Assembly: GCA_029212785.1 (NCBI GenBank)
Contig: JARGOG010000006.1
Span: 44,282-108,281 of the forward strand
Length of the DNA stretch: 64,000 nt
Reading direction: 5' to 3'
Source: Thalassobaculaceae bacterium
GTDB taxonomy: Bacteria; Pseudomonadota; Alphaproteobacteria; Thalassobaculales; Thalassobaculaceae
Shown here: positions 16,972 to 26,179 of the stretch, in pieces
Layout: every line of letters starts with the position of its first letter
Position numbering within the stretch: the stretch's first letter is position 1
Program-made: the position numbers and the translations under genes
The notes under the pieces: generated by a model
What the model saw: only the letters and a program-made list of their open reading frames with translations
The model's database searches: none
Told to the model about the DNA's origin: nothing

Positions 16972-18813
16972 ATGCAACCTGCGCCCGACACCCGCCCCGC
17001 CGCCAAGGGCGACTGGTCGACCATCCGAACGCTGATGCCGTATCTTTGGCCGGTCGGCCAGACGGCGATCCGCGCCCGCGTGGTCGCGGCGGTGCTGTGT
17101 CTCGTCGTCGCCAAGCTTGCCACGGTCTACGTGCCGATCCTCTACAAGGACGCGGTCGATCTGATCTCCGATGGCACCGATTTCGCCATCACCGCCCTGA
17201 TCTCCATCGTCATCGGCTATGGCCTGCTTCGGGTGGCGCAGCAGGCCTTCGGCGAGTTCCGGGAATTCTTCTTTGCCCGGGTGGCCCAGCGCGCGATCCG
17301 CACCGTCGCACTCAAGACCTTCCGCCACCTGCACGCGCTGTCTCTGCGCTTCCACCTCGACCGTCAGACCGGTGGCCTGTCGCGGGCGATCGAACGCGGT
17401 GTGAAGGGCATCGAATTCCTGCTCTCGTTCATGCTGTTCAGCATCCTGCCGACGCTGATCGAGATCGCCATGGTCTGCGGCATTCTCTGGTACTTCTTCG
17501 ACGTCTGGTACGCGGTCGTCACCTTTGTCACCATCGGCGGGTACATCGGCTTCACCATGGTCGTGACCGAGTGGCGCCTGAAGTTCCGGCGCCGCATGAA
17601 CGAGCAGGACCAGAGCGCCAATACCCGCGCGATCGACAGCCTGCTGAACTTCGAGACGGTGAAGTATTTCGGCAACGAGCAGCATGAGGCCGATCGGTAT
17701 GACGGGGCACTGCGTCGCTACGAGGATGCGGCCGTGGCGTCGCGCAGTTCGCTCTCGCTGCTCAATGTGGGGCAGGGCTTCATCATTGCCGGCGGCCTGA
17801 TCGCGCTGATGGCGATGGCGGGCTACGGCGTGAAGTCGGGCGCGATGACGGTCGGCGACTTCGTCATGGTGAACACCTACCTGATCCAGCTCTTCCTGCC
17901 GCTCAATTTCCTCGGCTTCGTCTATCGCGAAATGAAACAGTCACTGGCGGACATGGAGGCGATGTTCCGCCTGCTCGATGTCGCACGGGAGATCGCCGAC
18001 AGGTCCGAGGCGCCTGCCTTGAGCGCCGGACGGGGTCGGGTCGAGTTCGACGACGTCCGCTTCGCGTATCGGGAGGACCGGCCGATCCTGCAGGGGATAT
18101 CCTTTGCGGTGGAGCCGGGGCAGACCGTCGCCATCGTCGGGCCGAGCGGTGCCGGCAAGTCGACGATCTCGCGCCTGCTGTTCCGATTCTACGACGTGTC
18201 CGACGGTGCCGTCAGGATTGATGGCGACGACATCCGCGACGTCACCCAACAGAGCGTGCGCGCCGCGCTCGGGATCGTTCCCCAGGACACGGTGCTGTTC
18301 AATGACACGATCTATTACAACATCGCCTACGGTCGACCCGAAGCCCCACCGTCGGAGGTCGAGGCGGCGGCCCGCCATGCCAGCATTCACGACTTCATCA
18401 TGAGCCTGCCCGACGGCTATCAGACTTCGGTCGGTGAGCGCGGCCTGAAGCTCTCGGGCGGCGAGAAGCAACGGGTCGCCATCGCCCGCACCATCCTCAA
18501 GGACCCACGCATCTACGTGTTCGACGAGGCGACCTCGGCGCTGGACAGCCACACCGAGCAGGCGATCCAGGAGAGCCTGCGCGAAGTGTCCCGAGGACGC
18601 ACGACCCTGGTGATCGCCCACCGGCTCTCCACCATCGTCGATGCCGATCAGATCCTTGTTCTGGAGGCCGGGCGCATCGTCGAGCGTGGTCGTCATGCGG
18701 CATTGCTGGCTCGCGGCGGGACGTATGCCGCCATGTGGCGTCGTCAGCAGGAATCGCGCGACGCGGGCGGCGAGGGCGCGGAACCGGCGGACGGGGTCGT
18801 CGCGGCCGTCTGA
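16972..18813 (+). CDS. Atm1/ABCB7-type half ABC exporter
   Basis: This 613-residue half-transporter fuses a six-helix membrane domain (about residues 30-330) to an ATPase domain. The motif NFETVKYFGNE in the membrane domain is characteristic of the Atm1/HMT1 group, which exports glutathione-linked or sulfur and metal conjugates and supports iron-sulfur or heavy-metal homeostasis. Walker A (GPSGAGKST), signature (LSGGEKQRVAIAR) and Walker B (IYVFDEATSALD) are intact. GGAG lies 6 bases before the ATG. Substrate identity is by family only. It is not a type I secretion ABC protein, so it is not a candidate exporter for the RTX protein. Confidence 0.9.
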   Translation: MQPAPDTRPAAKGDWSTIRTLMPYLWPVGQTAIRARVVAAVLCLVVAKLATVYVPILYKDAVDLISDGTDFAITALISIVIGYGLLRVAQQAFGEFREFFFARVAQRAIRTVALKTFRHLHALSLRFHLDRQTGGLSRAIERGVKGIEFLLSFMLFSILPTLIEIAMVCGILWYFFDVWYAVVTFVTIGGYIGFTMVVTEWRLKFRRRMNEQDQSANTRAIDSLLNFETVKYFGNEQHEADRYDGALRRYEDAAVASRSSLSLLNVGQGFIIAGGLIALMAMAGYGVKSGAMTVGDFVMVNTYLIQLFLPLNFLGFVYREMKQSLADMEAMFRLLDVAREIADRSEAPALSAGRGRVEFDDVRFAYREDRPILQGISFAVEPGQTVAIVGPSGAGKSTISRLLFRFYDVSDGAVRIDGDDIRDVTQQSVRAALGIVPQDTVLFNDTIYYNIAYGRPEAPPSEVEAAARHASIHDFIMSLPDGYQTSVGERGLKLSGGEKQRVAIARTILKDPRIYVFDEATSALDSHTEQAIQESLREVSRGRTTLVIAHRLSTIVDADQILVLEAGRIVERGRHAALLARGGTYAAMWRRQQESRDAGGEGAEPADGVVAAV

Positions 18814-18845
18814 CTGCGGCCGACGACACGCTTCGCTCGGCGCAT

Positions 18846-18873
18846 TTCACATTTCTAAAACCTGCCATACACT
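18846..18873 (+). promoter_or_regulatory. Candidate sigma-70 promoter of the FadL-type porin gene
   Basis: TTCACA (18846-18851) and TACACT (18868-18873) are spaced by 16 bases, giving a predicted transcript start near 18880 and a leader of about 45 bases. Confidence 0.45.
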
Positions 18874-18895
18874 CCTTACCTAATAATTTGGGGCA

Positions 18896-18909
18896 AATCC
18901 CATGGGATT
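18896..18909. promoter_or_regulatory. 14-base perfect palindrome in the porin leader
   Basis: AATCCCATGGGATT reads identically on both strands and ends a few bases before the GGGGAGGAG ribosome site. It lies downstream of the candidate promoter, so a bound protein would block transcription. The binding factor is unknown; a FadR-like fatty-acid regulator is one guess. Confidence 0.4.
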
Positions 18910-18925
18910 GGGGAGGAGATGACCG

Positions 18926-20257
18926 ATGCGTATTGCGACGATGGCGACCTGTTGCGCTGCCGGACTTTTGCTTACGCTGGCGGACGACGCTGCGGCTTCC
19001 GGCTTCCAGCTCAAGGAACAGAGCTCCAGCAAGCTCGGTAACGCATTCGCGGGGGCCGGTTCGTCCGGTGATGACGCGTCGATCCTATTTTACAATCCGG
19101 CCGGAATCGCATTGTTCGACACGCCGCAGGGTCAGGCCGGCATGTCGCTGATCAGTCCGCATTCGGAGATCGACATCTCGGCGGCGACGGACGGGACTGG
19201 TGGAACCATGTCGGGGGGCGAGGGCGGCGACGCGGGGAGTCTGGCGGGAGTGCCGAGCGCCTATCTGGTCGCGCCGCTGACCGACAACGTCAATGTCGGC
19301 CTCGCGATCAACGTGCCGTTCGGTCTCAGTACCTCCTATGATGACGGTTGGGCCGGGCGGTATCATGCGATCACCTCGGATCTCAAGACCGTCTCCGTCA
19401 GCGGTGTCGCGTCGCTGAAGATCAACGACAAGCTCAGCATCGGCGGCGGTCCCTACGTCACCTACGCCAAGGCGCGGCTGACCAACGCCATCGATTTCGG
19501 CACGATCTGCGTCGGTTCGATCGGTGTCGGCACCTGCTCCGCCCTCGGTGCCCTGCCGCAGCAGGCCGACGGCAAGGTCGACCTCCAGGGCGACGACTGG
19601 GGCATGGGGGCGACGGCCGGTCTGCTCTACGAGCCGGTGAAGGGTACGCGGATCGGTTTCTCTTGGCGCAGCCAGGTCAAGCTCAGCGTCCAGGGCGATG
19701 CCGATTTCGACGTGCCGTCGAATGCCAGCGTGCTGACCTCTGCCGGGACCTTCACGGACAGCGACGCGACCACCACGGTCACCCTGCCGGAGACAATCGG
19801 GCTCAGCGTCCACCATGACATCAACGAAGAATTCTCCGTCATGGGCGACGTGGTGTGGACCGCATGGAGTCGGTTCGAGGAGTTGCGCTTCGTCTTCGAC
19901 AATCCGGCGCAGCCGGACAACGTGACGGCGGAGAACTGGAACGACACGTTCTTCGTTTCCCTCGGCGCGACCTGGCGGCCGGACGAGAACTGGACCCTGC
20001 GCACCGGCGTCGCCTACGACCAGTCTCCTGTGGACGACAATTTCCGCACCCCGCGCATACCCGATGCCGATCGCTACTGGATCGCGCTCGGCGCCGACTA
20101 TGAGGTGGATGAGCGCTGGAAGGTCTCCGCCGGCTATACCCATATCTTTGTCGACAACGCCTCGCTGGATCAGTCCAGCGCGGCTGCCGGCACCCTGCGC
20201 GGCGAGTACGAAGGGTCGATCGACATTCTCACGCTCGGGGCGACATTGCGTTTCTGA
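18926..20257 (+). CDS. FadL/OmpP1/TodX-family outer-membrane transport protein
   Basis: This 443-residue protein has a signal peptide ending near ADDAAA and the mature N-terminus SGFQLKEQSSSKLGNAFAG with LFYNPAGIALF, the hallmark of the FadL family of hydrophobic-compound channels. It ends in LTLGATLRF with a C-terminal phenylalanine, as needed for insertion by the BAM complex. GGAGG precedes the ATG at 18926. Ligands in the family are long-chain fatty acids or aromatic hydrocarbons; which applies here is unknown. Confidence 0.9.
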   Translation: MRIATMATCCAAGLLLTLADDAAASGFQLKEQSSSKLGNAFAGAGSSGDDASILFYNPAGIALFDTPQGQAGMSLISPHSEIDISAATDGTGGTMSGGEGGDAGSLAGVPSAYLVAPLTDNVNVGLAINVPFGLSTSYDDGWAGRYHAITSDLKTVSVSGVASLKINDKLSIGGGPYVTYAKARLTNAIDFGTICVGSIGVGTCSALGALPQQADGKVDLQGDDWGMGATAGLLYEPVKGTRIGFSWRSQVKLSVQGDADFDVPSNASVLTSAGTFTDSDATTTVTLPETIGLSVHHDINEEFSVMGDVVWTAWSRFEELRFVFDNPAQPDNVTAENWNDTFFVSLGATWRPDENWTLRTGVAYDQSPVDDNFRTPRIPDADRYWIALGADYEVDERWKVSAGYTHIFVDNASLDQSSAAAGTLRGEYEGSIDILTLGATLRF

Positions 20258-20330
20258 GCAAGTCTTCCAACATCGTCTGAACGGCGCCCTGTGTTAGAAC
20301 CGGGGCGTCAACCAGTGGAAAGGCGTCTAC

Positions 20331-22721
20331 ATGGCAAAGCGTGCGGCGAACTCGGTTCCCGGCGGCGGGTTGATTGATCCGCAGAAGCTCGAGATTCTGA
20401 CGGCGCTGGAGCGTAAGGTCCTGTGGCTGGCGATGTGGACGATCCACAATGCCAACCACATCCGCGACAGCCGCGACGGGTTGAAGGTCGGCGGTCACCA
20501 GGCCTCCTGCGCCTCGCTCAACACCATCATGAGCGCGCTCTATTTCGACGTGCTGCGCCCGCAGGACAGGGTCGCGGTGAAGCCGCATGCAAGCCCGGTC
20601 TTCCACGCCATCCAGTACATGATGGGCCGCCAGTCGGTCGATCAGTTGCAGCGATTCCGCGGCTATGGCGGGGCCCAGTCCTACCCGTCGCGCACCAAGG
20701 ATGCCGACGAGGTCGATTTCTCCACCGGCTCGGTCGGTCTCGGTGTGGCGATGACCCTGTTCTCGTCGATGGTGCAGGACTATGTGCGCATGCAGCACCT
20801 TGTCCAGGACCCGGAACGGGCCGCCGAAGGACCCGGGCGCATGGTGGCGCTGGTCGGCGATGCCGAACTCGACGAGGGCAACGTCTATGAGGCGATGCTG
20901 GAGGGTTGGAAATACGACGTCCGGAATCTCTGGTGGGTGATCGACTACAACCGCCAGAGCCTGGACGGCGTGGTGTCCGACGGGCTGTTCCAGAAGATCC
21001 GCCAGTTCTTCGGCACCGTCGACTGGGAAGTCGTCATGCTGAAATATGGCAAGCGCCTGGAGCGGGTCTTCACCCAGCCTGGCGGCGATACCCTGCGCAA
21101 CTGGATCGACGAATGCCCGAACGATCTGTATTCCGCCTTCACCTTCAAGGGGGGCGCGGGCGAGCCCGGGGTCTGGCGCGAGCACCTGAAGAAGGATCTG
21201 CGCGGCGTTACCGGCATCAAGGCGATCCTGGAGGATCACGACGATGTCGAGCTGCACAAGCTGATGACCAACCTCGCCGGCCAGGACATGGAGGCGGTGC
21301 TGGAGGCGTTCCACGGCGTCGACGACGATCGGCCGCGCTGTTTCATCGCCTATACGGTGAAGGGCTACAACACGCCACTCGCCGGCCATAAGGACAACCA
21401 CTCCGGCCTGATGACGCCGGATCAGATGGCCCGCTTCAAGGCCGATCACGGCATCGAGGATGGCGAGGAATGGGAGCCGTTCGCCAAGGCCGGGATGGAC
21501 GAGGGCGCCCTGCGCGACTTCGTGCAGGTGGTCGATTTCAATGCACCCGGCTCGCGCGTCCACAAGGCCGACAAGGTCGAGCTTCCGACCTTCCTGCCAT
21601 ATCGGGCCCAGAAAACGACCTCGACCCAGATGGCCTTCGGGTCGGTGATGCACGAGTTGTCGCGCGGCAACTCCGCGCTGGCGTCACGGATCGTGACGAC
21701 CTCGCCGGACGTGACCGTGTCGACCAATCTCGGCGCCTGGGTGAACCAGCGCGGCATTTTCTCGCTCGACGTGCGCAATGACGTGTTCCGCCAGGAGCAG
21801 GTGGCCTCGGCGCAGAAGTGGATGCGCCACGGCGGCGGTCAGCACATGGAACTCGGCATCGCCGAGAACAACCTGTTCATTCTGCTCGCCGCCATGGGCC
21901 TTTCGGGGCCCGTGTTCGGCACGCGGCTGCTACCGGTCGGCACGTTGTACGATCCATTCATCGCCCGCGGCCTCGACGCGCTCAACTACGCGGCCTATCA
22001 GGACGCCCGGTTCATGGTGGTGGCGACCCCGTCCGGTGTGACCCTGGCGCCGGAGGGCGGGGCGCATCAGTCGATCTCGACGCCGCTTGTCGGGCTTGGC
22101 CAACCGGGGCTGACGATGTTCGAACCGGCCTATGCCGACGAGTTGGCGCTGATCATGCGCTGGGGCTTCGAGCATATGCAGGAGGATGACGGCGGCTCCG
22201 TGTATCTGCGGCTGTCGACCCGTCAGATGGAACAGCCGGTTCGTCCTTTCGAGGAAGAAATGGCCGCCGACATCCTGGCTGGCGCCTATTGGCAGGTCGA
22301 GCCGGGCACGGGGTCGGAGCTGGCGCTGGTCTATAGCGGTGCCGTGGCCCCTGAAGTGATGGCGGCCTATGCGGAGATGGCCGACGACATTCCGGGTCTG
22401 GGCGTGCTGGCGGTGCCGTCGGTCGACCGGCTGTACCACGGCTGGCAGAAGAGCTTGCGCGGCCGCAATGGCGGCGGACCGGGCTCGAGCCATGTGGAGC
22501 GTGTGTTGTCCCGTCTGGCGCCGGGAGCGGCGCTGGTGACGGTGCAGGACGGCCATCCGGCGGCACTCAGCTGGATCGGCTCGGCCACCGGACGACGGGT
22601 CTATCCGCTCGGTGTGACCGGCTTCGGCCAGTCCGGCGACATCCTGGACGTCTACGCCCATTACGGCATCGACACCGCCGCGATCGTCGACATGGCGGCG
22701 ACGGCGTGTCTGGGGCGGTGA
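20331..22721 (+). CDS. AceE-like single-chain 2-oxoacid dehydrogenase E1 / transketolase-family enzyme
   Basis: This 796-residue thiamine-diphosphate enzyme has the three-domain layout of homodimeric E1 proteins: a pyrophosphate-binding domain with GDAELDEGNVYEAMLEG followed by the N of DYNRQSLDG, a pyrimidine-binding domain (HMELGIAENNLFILLAAMG) and a C-terminal transketolase domain. It is shorter than E. coli AceE (887 residues) and lacks its N-terminal extension. Many alphaproteobacteria carry such a gene annotated only as transketolase; an E1 for pyruvate or 2-oxobutyrate (MdeB-like) is the likely role. No E2 or E3 gene is adjacent, though the bkd operon lies about 11 kb upstream. GGAAAGG precedes the start. 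Confidence 0.8.
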   Translation: MAKRAANSVPGGGLIDPQKLEILTALERKVLWLAMWTIHNANHIRDSRDGLKVGGHQASCASLNTIMSALYFDVLRPQDRVAVKPHASPVFHAIQYMMGRQSVDQLQRFRGYGGAQSYPSRTKDADEVDFSTGSVGLGVAMTLFSSMVQDYVRMQHLVQDPERAAEGPGRMVALVGDAELDEGNVYEAMLEGWKYDVRNLWWVIDYNRQSLDGVVSDGLFQKIRQFFGTVDWEVVMLKYGKRLERVFTQPGGDTLRNWIDECPNDLYSAFTFKGGAGEPGVWREHLKKDLRGVTGIKAILEDHDDVELHKLMTNLAGQDMEAVLEAFHGVDDDRPRCFIAYTVKGYNTPLAGHKDNHSGLMTPDQMARFKADHGIEDGEEWEPFAKAGMDEGALRDFVQVVDFNAPGSRVHKADKVELPTFLPYRAQKTTSTQMAFGSVMHELSRGNSALASRIVTTSPDVTVSTNLGAWVNQRGIFSLDVRNDVFRQEQVASAQKWMRHGGGQHMELGIAENNLFILLAAMGLSGPVFGTRLLPVGTLYDPFIARGLDALNYAAYQDARFMVVATPSGVTLAPEGGAHQSISTPLVGLGQPGLTMFEPAYADELALIMRWGFEHMQEDDGGSVYLRLSTRQMEQPVRPFEEEMAADILAGAYWQVEPGTGSELALVYSGAVAPEVMAAYAEMADDIPGLGVLAVPSVDRLYHGWQKSLRGRNGGGPGSSHVERVLSRLAPGAALVTVQDGHPAALSWIGSATGRRVYPLGVTGFGQSGDILDVYAHYGIDTAAIVDMAATACLGR

Positions 22722-22815
22722 GGCGGTCAGCGCCGGTGCGTTTACGGGGGTGAGGCGGCTCCGTCGTTTGCCTCAGGTCTTCGACATGTCAGGGCGGCGC
22801 GGGGAAGATGGCCTC

Positions 22816-23661
22816 TTACTTCTCCGGCAATGACCGCAGATAGGCGATGATCGCCGTCATGTCCGTGTCCGTCATGTTGGCATAATAGCCGTAGCCCATC
22901 GGCGGCATCAGCTTGCGGCCGTCCTTGCTGATGCCCTCGCGCACCGCGCGGGCGATCTCCGCGTCGCTCCAGTCGGCGAGGCCGAACGGGGTGAGGTTGG
23001 CGGACACGCTCTCGCCCCAGGGACCCTTGAACACCATGCCGCCGGCGCCGAGTTCGTTGACGAAATCCGGAGCGCCGCTCGGGCCGGGAGTCGAGTGGCA
23101 CTCCATGCAATGGGCGACCGGCCCAGCGAGATAGCCGCCGTAGGCAACCTGATCCGCGGGATCGGGGGCGGATACCCGGCCGACCGGCGGTCCCCAACTC
23201 GGCGGGGTCGGCACCCGGTAGACGCTGGCCGGCAGGGCGCTCTTCACCGCCGGCACGCTGCGCAGATAGGCGACCAGCGCCTCGGCATCGGCATCGGACA
23301 TGCCGCGATACAGGCCGATCGGCATCGGCGGGCCGATCACGGTTCCGTCGGGGCGCACGCCCTCGCGGGTGGCGCGGATTATCTCCGCATCGCTCCAGCC
23401 GCCGAGGCCGGTCTCGACATCCGGCGTCAGGTTCGGGGCGTAGACCGTCCAGAGCTCGGTATCCTCGACCAGCCGGCCGGACAGTGCCTTGCTCATGTCC
23501 GGGCCCTGCGGGCCGAAGGGCGTGTGGCAGTTGCCGCAGGCGGCGACCGCGTTCATCAGGTAGGCCCCGCGTTCAACCGCGGAGTCGCTTGCCGGGGAGG
23601 TCGCTGAGATCGACGCCAGACAGAACCCGGCCGCCAACGCGGCGACAACACTGTTACGCAT
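22816..23661 (-). CDS. Periplasmic diheme cytochrome c
   Basis: This 281-residue protein has a cleavable signal peptide (MRNSVVAALAAGFCLASISA) and two class I cytochrome c domains with heme motifs CGNCH (about residue 42) and CMECH (about residue 185). Each domain also has a methionine-bearing loop (PPMPIG, LMPPMGYG) as sixth ligand. Such proteins accept electrons from periplasmic dehydrogenases and pass them to terminal oxidases. It is divergent from homogentisate dioxygenase. A GGGGG ribosome site lies before the start. The partner dehydrogenase is not in the window. Confidence 0.88.
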   Translation of the reverse strand: MRNSVVAALAAGFCLASISATSPASDSAVERGAYLMNAVAACGNCHTPFGPQGPDMSKALSGRLVEDTELWTVYAPNLTPDVETGLGGWSDAEIIRATREGVRPDGTVIGPPMPIGLYRGMSDADAEALVAYLRSVPAVKSALPASVYRVPTPPSWGPPVGRVSAPDPADQVAYGGYLAGPVAHCMECHSTPGPSGAPDFVNELGAGGMVFKGPWGESVSANLTPFGLADWSDAEIARAVREGISKDGRKLMPPMGYGYYANMTDTDMTAIIAYLRSLPEK

Positions 23662-23866
23662 GCCAACCCCCTGACGTGAATGATGGCGGCGAGCGTATCA
23701 GCGGGTTTGCGGGTGCACCAGTCGAATGGCGATCCGGCAAAAGCCGGGAAAAACGGACCCATACTATGAAAAAGTGTGAACTCCGCACTTGCTCTCGGAC
23801 GGCGGCGGCGCTGCAATGGCGCACCCTGAAACCGGGGGATGCACCACACCAGACAGGAGGGGTGCC

Positions 23867-25237
23867 ATGAACGAGCAATCGACCCGCATCTTCCGCGCCA
23901 CCAGCCGGGCCAAATACAACGAAGGCTATATGCCCGGCTTCGGCAACGATTTCGAGACCGAGGCGATAGAGGGCGCGTTGCCGGTCGGCCAGAACTCGCC
24001 GCAACGCTGCCCCTACGGCCTCTATGCCGAGCAGTTGTCGGGCACGCCCTTCACCGCGCCGCGCGAGACCAACAAGCGATCGTGGCTCTACCGCATGCGG
24101 CCGACGGTGAAGCATATCGGCGACATGACACGGCTCGATCTGCCGCACTGGCGCTCGGCACCGACGACGGGCGAAAGCGATCTCCCGCTCGCCCCCATGC
24201 GCTGGGACCCGGCGCCGATTCCGGCGGATGCGGGAACCTTCCTGACCGGCATGCGCACCATTTCCACCGGCGGGGATGTTCACACCCAGACCGGCTTCGC
24301 CATTCATACCTACGCCGTGACCGAGAGCATGGACGCCGAAATTTTCTGGAATGCCGACGGCGAGATGCTGGTGGTGCCGGAGGTGGGCGCGCTGCGCTTC
24401 TTCACCGAGTTGGGGGTGATCGACATCGCACCGGGCGAGATCGCCGTTATCCCGCGCGGCATCAAGGTCAAGGTGGCGCTGAATGGCGATGGTCCGGCCC
24501 GCGGCTATGTCTGCGAGAATTACGGTCAGGCGCTGACCTGTCCGGAGCGCGGACCGATCGGGGCGAACTGCCTCGCCAACCGACGCGACTTCCTGACCCC
24601 CGTCGCCGCCTACGAACAGCGCGACGGCGTTGCCCACCGGGTCGTCGTCAAATGGGGCGGGACGTTCCATACCTGCGCGATCGACCATTCGCCGTTGGAC
24701 GTCGTCGCCTGGCACGGCAACTACGCGCCGTACAAGTACAACCTGCGCCACTTCTCGCCGGTCGGCCCGGTGCTGAACGACCATGCGGATCCGTCGATCT
24801 TCACCGTGCTGACCGCACCATCGGAGACGGCCGGGACAGCCAATATCGACTTCGTGATCTTTCCGCCGCGCTGGCTGGTGGCCGAGGACAGCTTCCGCCC
24901 GCCCTGGTACCACATGAACGTCATGTCCGAGTTCATGGGGCTGATCGAGGGGGTGTATGACGCCAAGCCTCAGGGCTTCGTGCCCGGCGGCATGTCGCTA
25001 CACAACATGATGCTGCCCCATGGACCCGACGCCGAGGCATTCTACGGCGCGTCCTTCAAGGATCTCGCGCCGGAGAAGCTCGACAATACGCTGGCGTTCA
25101 TGTTTGAAACCCGCTTTCCGCAACAGCTCACGCGTTACGCGGCCGAACTGCCGACGCTGCAGGTCAAGTATCCGGACTGCTGGCAGGCGCTGCGCAGCCA
25201 TTTCAACCCGGCTCGTCCGGTCTGGAACGGAGATTAG
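23867..25237 (+). CDS. hmgA: Homogentisate 1,2-dioxygenase
   Basis: This 456-residue non-heme iron enzyme opens the ring of homogentisate to maleylacetoacetate in tyrosine and phenylalanine breakdown. Signatures are [13 protein letters not shown] at the N-terminus, [31 protein letters not shown] and [11 protein letters not shown] carrying active-site His and Glu ligands. The start at 23867 has AGGAGGGG 5 bases upstream; the in-frame extension to 23789 does not. The usual partners, maleylacetoacetate isomerase and fumarylacetoacetase, are not adjacent. Confidence 0.95.
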   Translation: MNEQSTRIFRATSRAKYNEGYMPGFGNDFETEAIEGALPVGQNSPQRCPYGLYAEQLSGTPFTAPRETNKRSWLYRMRPTVKHIGDMTRLDLPHWRSAPTTGESDLPLAPMRWDPAPIPADAGTFLTGMRTISTGGDVHTQTGFAIHTYAVTESMDAEIFWNADGEMLVVPEVGALRFFTELGVIDIAPGEIAVIPRGIKVKVALNGDGPARGYVCENYGQALTCPERGPIGANCLANRRDFLTPVAAYEQRDGVAHRVVVKWGGTFHTCAIDHSPLDVVAWHGNYAPYKYNLRHFSPVGPVLNDHADPSIFTVLTAPSETAGTANIDFVIFPPRWLVAEDSFRPPWYHMNVMSEFMGLIEGVYDAKPQGFVPGGMSLHNMMLPHGPDAEAFYGASFKDLAPEKLDNTLAFMFETRFPQQLTRYAAELPTLQVKYPDCWQALRSHFNPARPVWNGD

Positions 25238-25242
25238 GGACC

Positions 25243-25914
25243 TTGGGGGAAAGGGCGCGGGGACTGCCAAAGGGGCGCATCCGGACGGCCGGGGAGCTGC
25301 AGCCGGAGGTGACGCCGGTTCGCCGGGATGCCGGACGGGTGTCCTATGGCGCTGAAGTCAGGGAAGGGGGAACGCCGGTCGAGTGGCGCTACACCATGTG
25401 CCCGCTGGACACCGACTTCCTGCACTTCGGCCCGTTCCGCGGCCTTGTTGCCCAATGGCGGATGCGGATCCGCAAGGGCGAGGCCCTGCCCCGGCGCGAC
25501 GATTTCCAGTTCGAGGATTTCGCCGACTGGCTCGGCCGCATCTTCATCGCCAAGGTCGAGCGCGAGCCGTTCAACCTGCGCTTCACGCTCTGGGGCGTGA
25601 AGTTGGTCGAGTGGTGGCGGGTTGATTACACCAACCGGACGCTCGGCGAGCTGTCGAGCAATCCGGATCTCTGGCAGATGACCGAGATCCAGTATTTCGC
25701 CGAGATGGATCGCGCGCCCTTCATCGGCCTCGCGTCCGGATTTCTGTCCCAGCACGGCCGGGCGCATATCAAAGTGCTGGGCCTGGATCTGCCGTTCTCC
25801 GATGGAGACGGCCTGACCCACGTGATCTCGACCCATATGAAGATCGACCTCGGCGAGACGATCGAGGACGTGCTGCCCGATTGCCCGGTCACCGAATTTT
25901 CCCCGACCGTTTGA
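25243..25914 (+). CDS. PAS-fold protein (PAS_5-like) following hmgA
   Basis: This protein of up to 223 residues contains FLHFGPFRGLVAQWRMRIRKG, then a compact alpha/beta region (FADWLGRIFIAKVEREPFNLRF, LWGVKLVEWWRVDYTNRTLGEL) typical of the PAS_5 family of alphaproteobacterial single-domain PAS proteins. No output domain is attached. The frame opens at a TTG at 25243, five bases after the hmgA stop, and AGGGA precedes it; internal GTG starts are also possible, so the N-terminus is uncertain. Function is unknown. The spacing suggests co-transcription with hmgA. Confidence 0.65.
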   Translation: MGERARGLPKGRIRTAGELQPEVTPVRRDAGRVSYGAEVREGGTPVEWRYTMCPLDTDFLHFGPFRGLVAQWRMRIRKGEALPRRDDFQFEDFADWLGRIFIAKVEREPFNLRFTLWGVKLVEWWRVDYTNRTLGELSSNPDLWQMTEIQYFAEMDRAPFIGLASGFLSQHGRAHIKVLGLDLPFSDGDGLTHVISTHMKIDLGETIEDVLPDCPVTEFSPTV

Positions 25915-26179
25915 TCACTCTTGTATTTCCATGCCTGGATTTCAGGCAATGAATGGCCAATCATTGGGCATCGGATGCGGTTGCCCGTTTCATGTGCGGA
26001 CGGTCATTTGCCGAAAGCCGCGGCCGGAGCCCGTGGTCCCGTTTTTGCACTTGCGAACTGGCCTATGCGCTCTCCCGCGACGCCGTTACAGGCCCAGGGG
26101 ATGGGAGAGACCCACCGCATGACGCAGCGAACCACCCGGCCCGTGTGACTGGGGGAATAGACATTCAGGAGAGAGAATC
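25915..26179. other. Intergenic region before the TRAP operon, with two inverted repeats
   Basis: No gene is seen. TGCCTG-N5-CAGGCA (25932-25948) and CCAAT-C-ATTGG (25957-25967) follow the PAS gene; neither has a T-run, so they look more like operators than terminators. A sigma-54-type element lies further on. Confidence 0.4.
26034..26049 (+). promoter_or_regulatory. Candidate sigma-54 (-24/-12) promoter of the TRAP operon
   Basis: TGGTCC-N5-TTGCA has the invariant GG and GC spaced by ten bases (GG 26035-26036, GC 26047-26048), matching nine of the eleven conserved bases of TGGCAC-N5-TTGCA. The predicted transcript start is near 26060, giving a leader of about 120 bases. Confidence 0.4.

Noticed and set aside
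16972..18813. ABC exporter as the type I secretion partner of the RTX protein
   Set aside because: Its membrane-domain motif ETVKYFGNE places it in the Atm1 group; no membrane-fusion or TolC gene is near.
23716..23760. CCGGC-AAAA-GCCGG hairpin before hmgA as a terminator
   Set aside because: It lies between two divergent genes and has no T-run on the strand where it would follow a gene.
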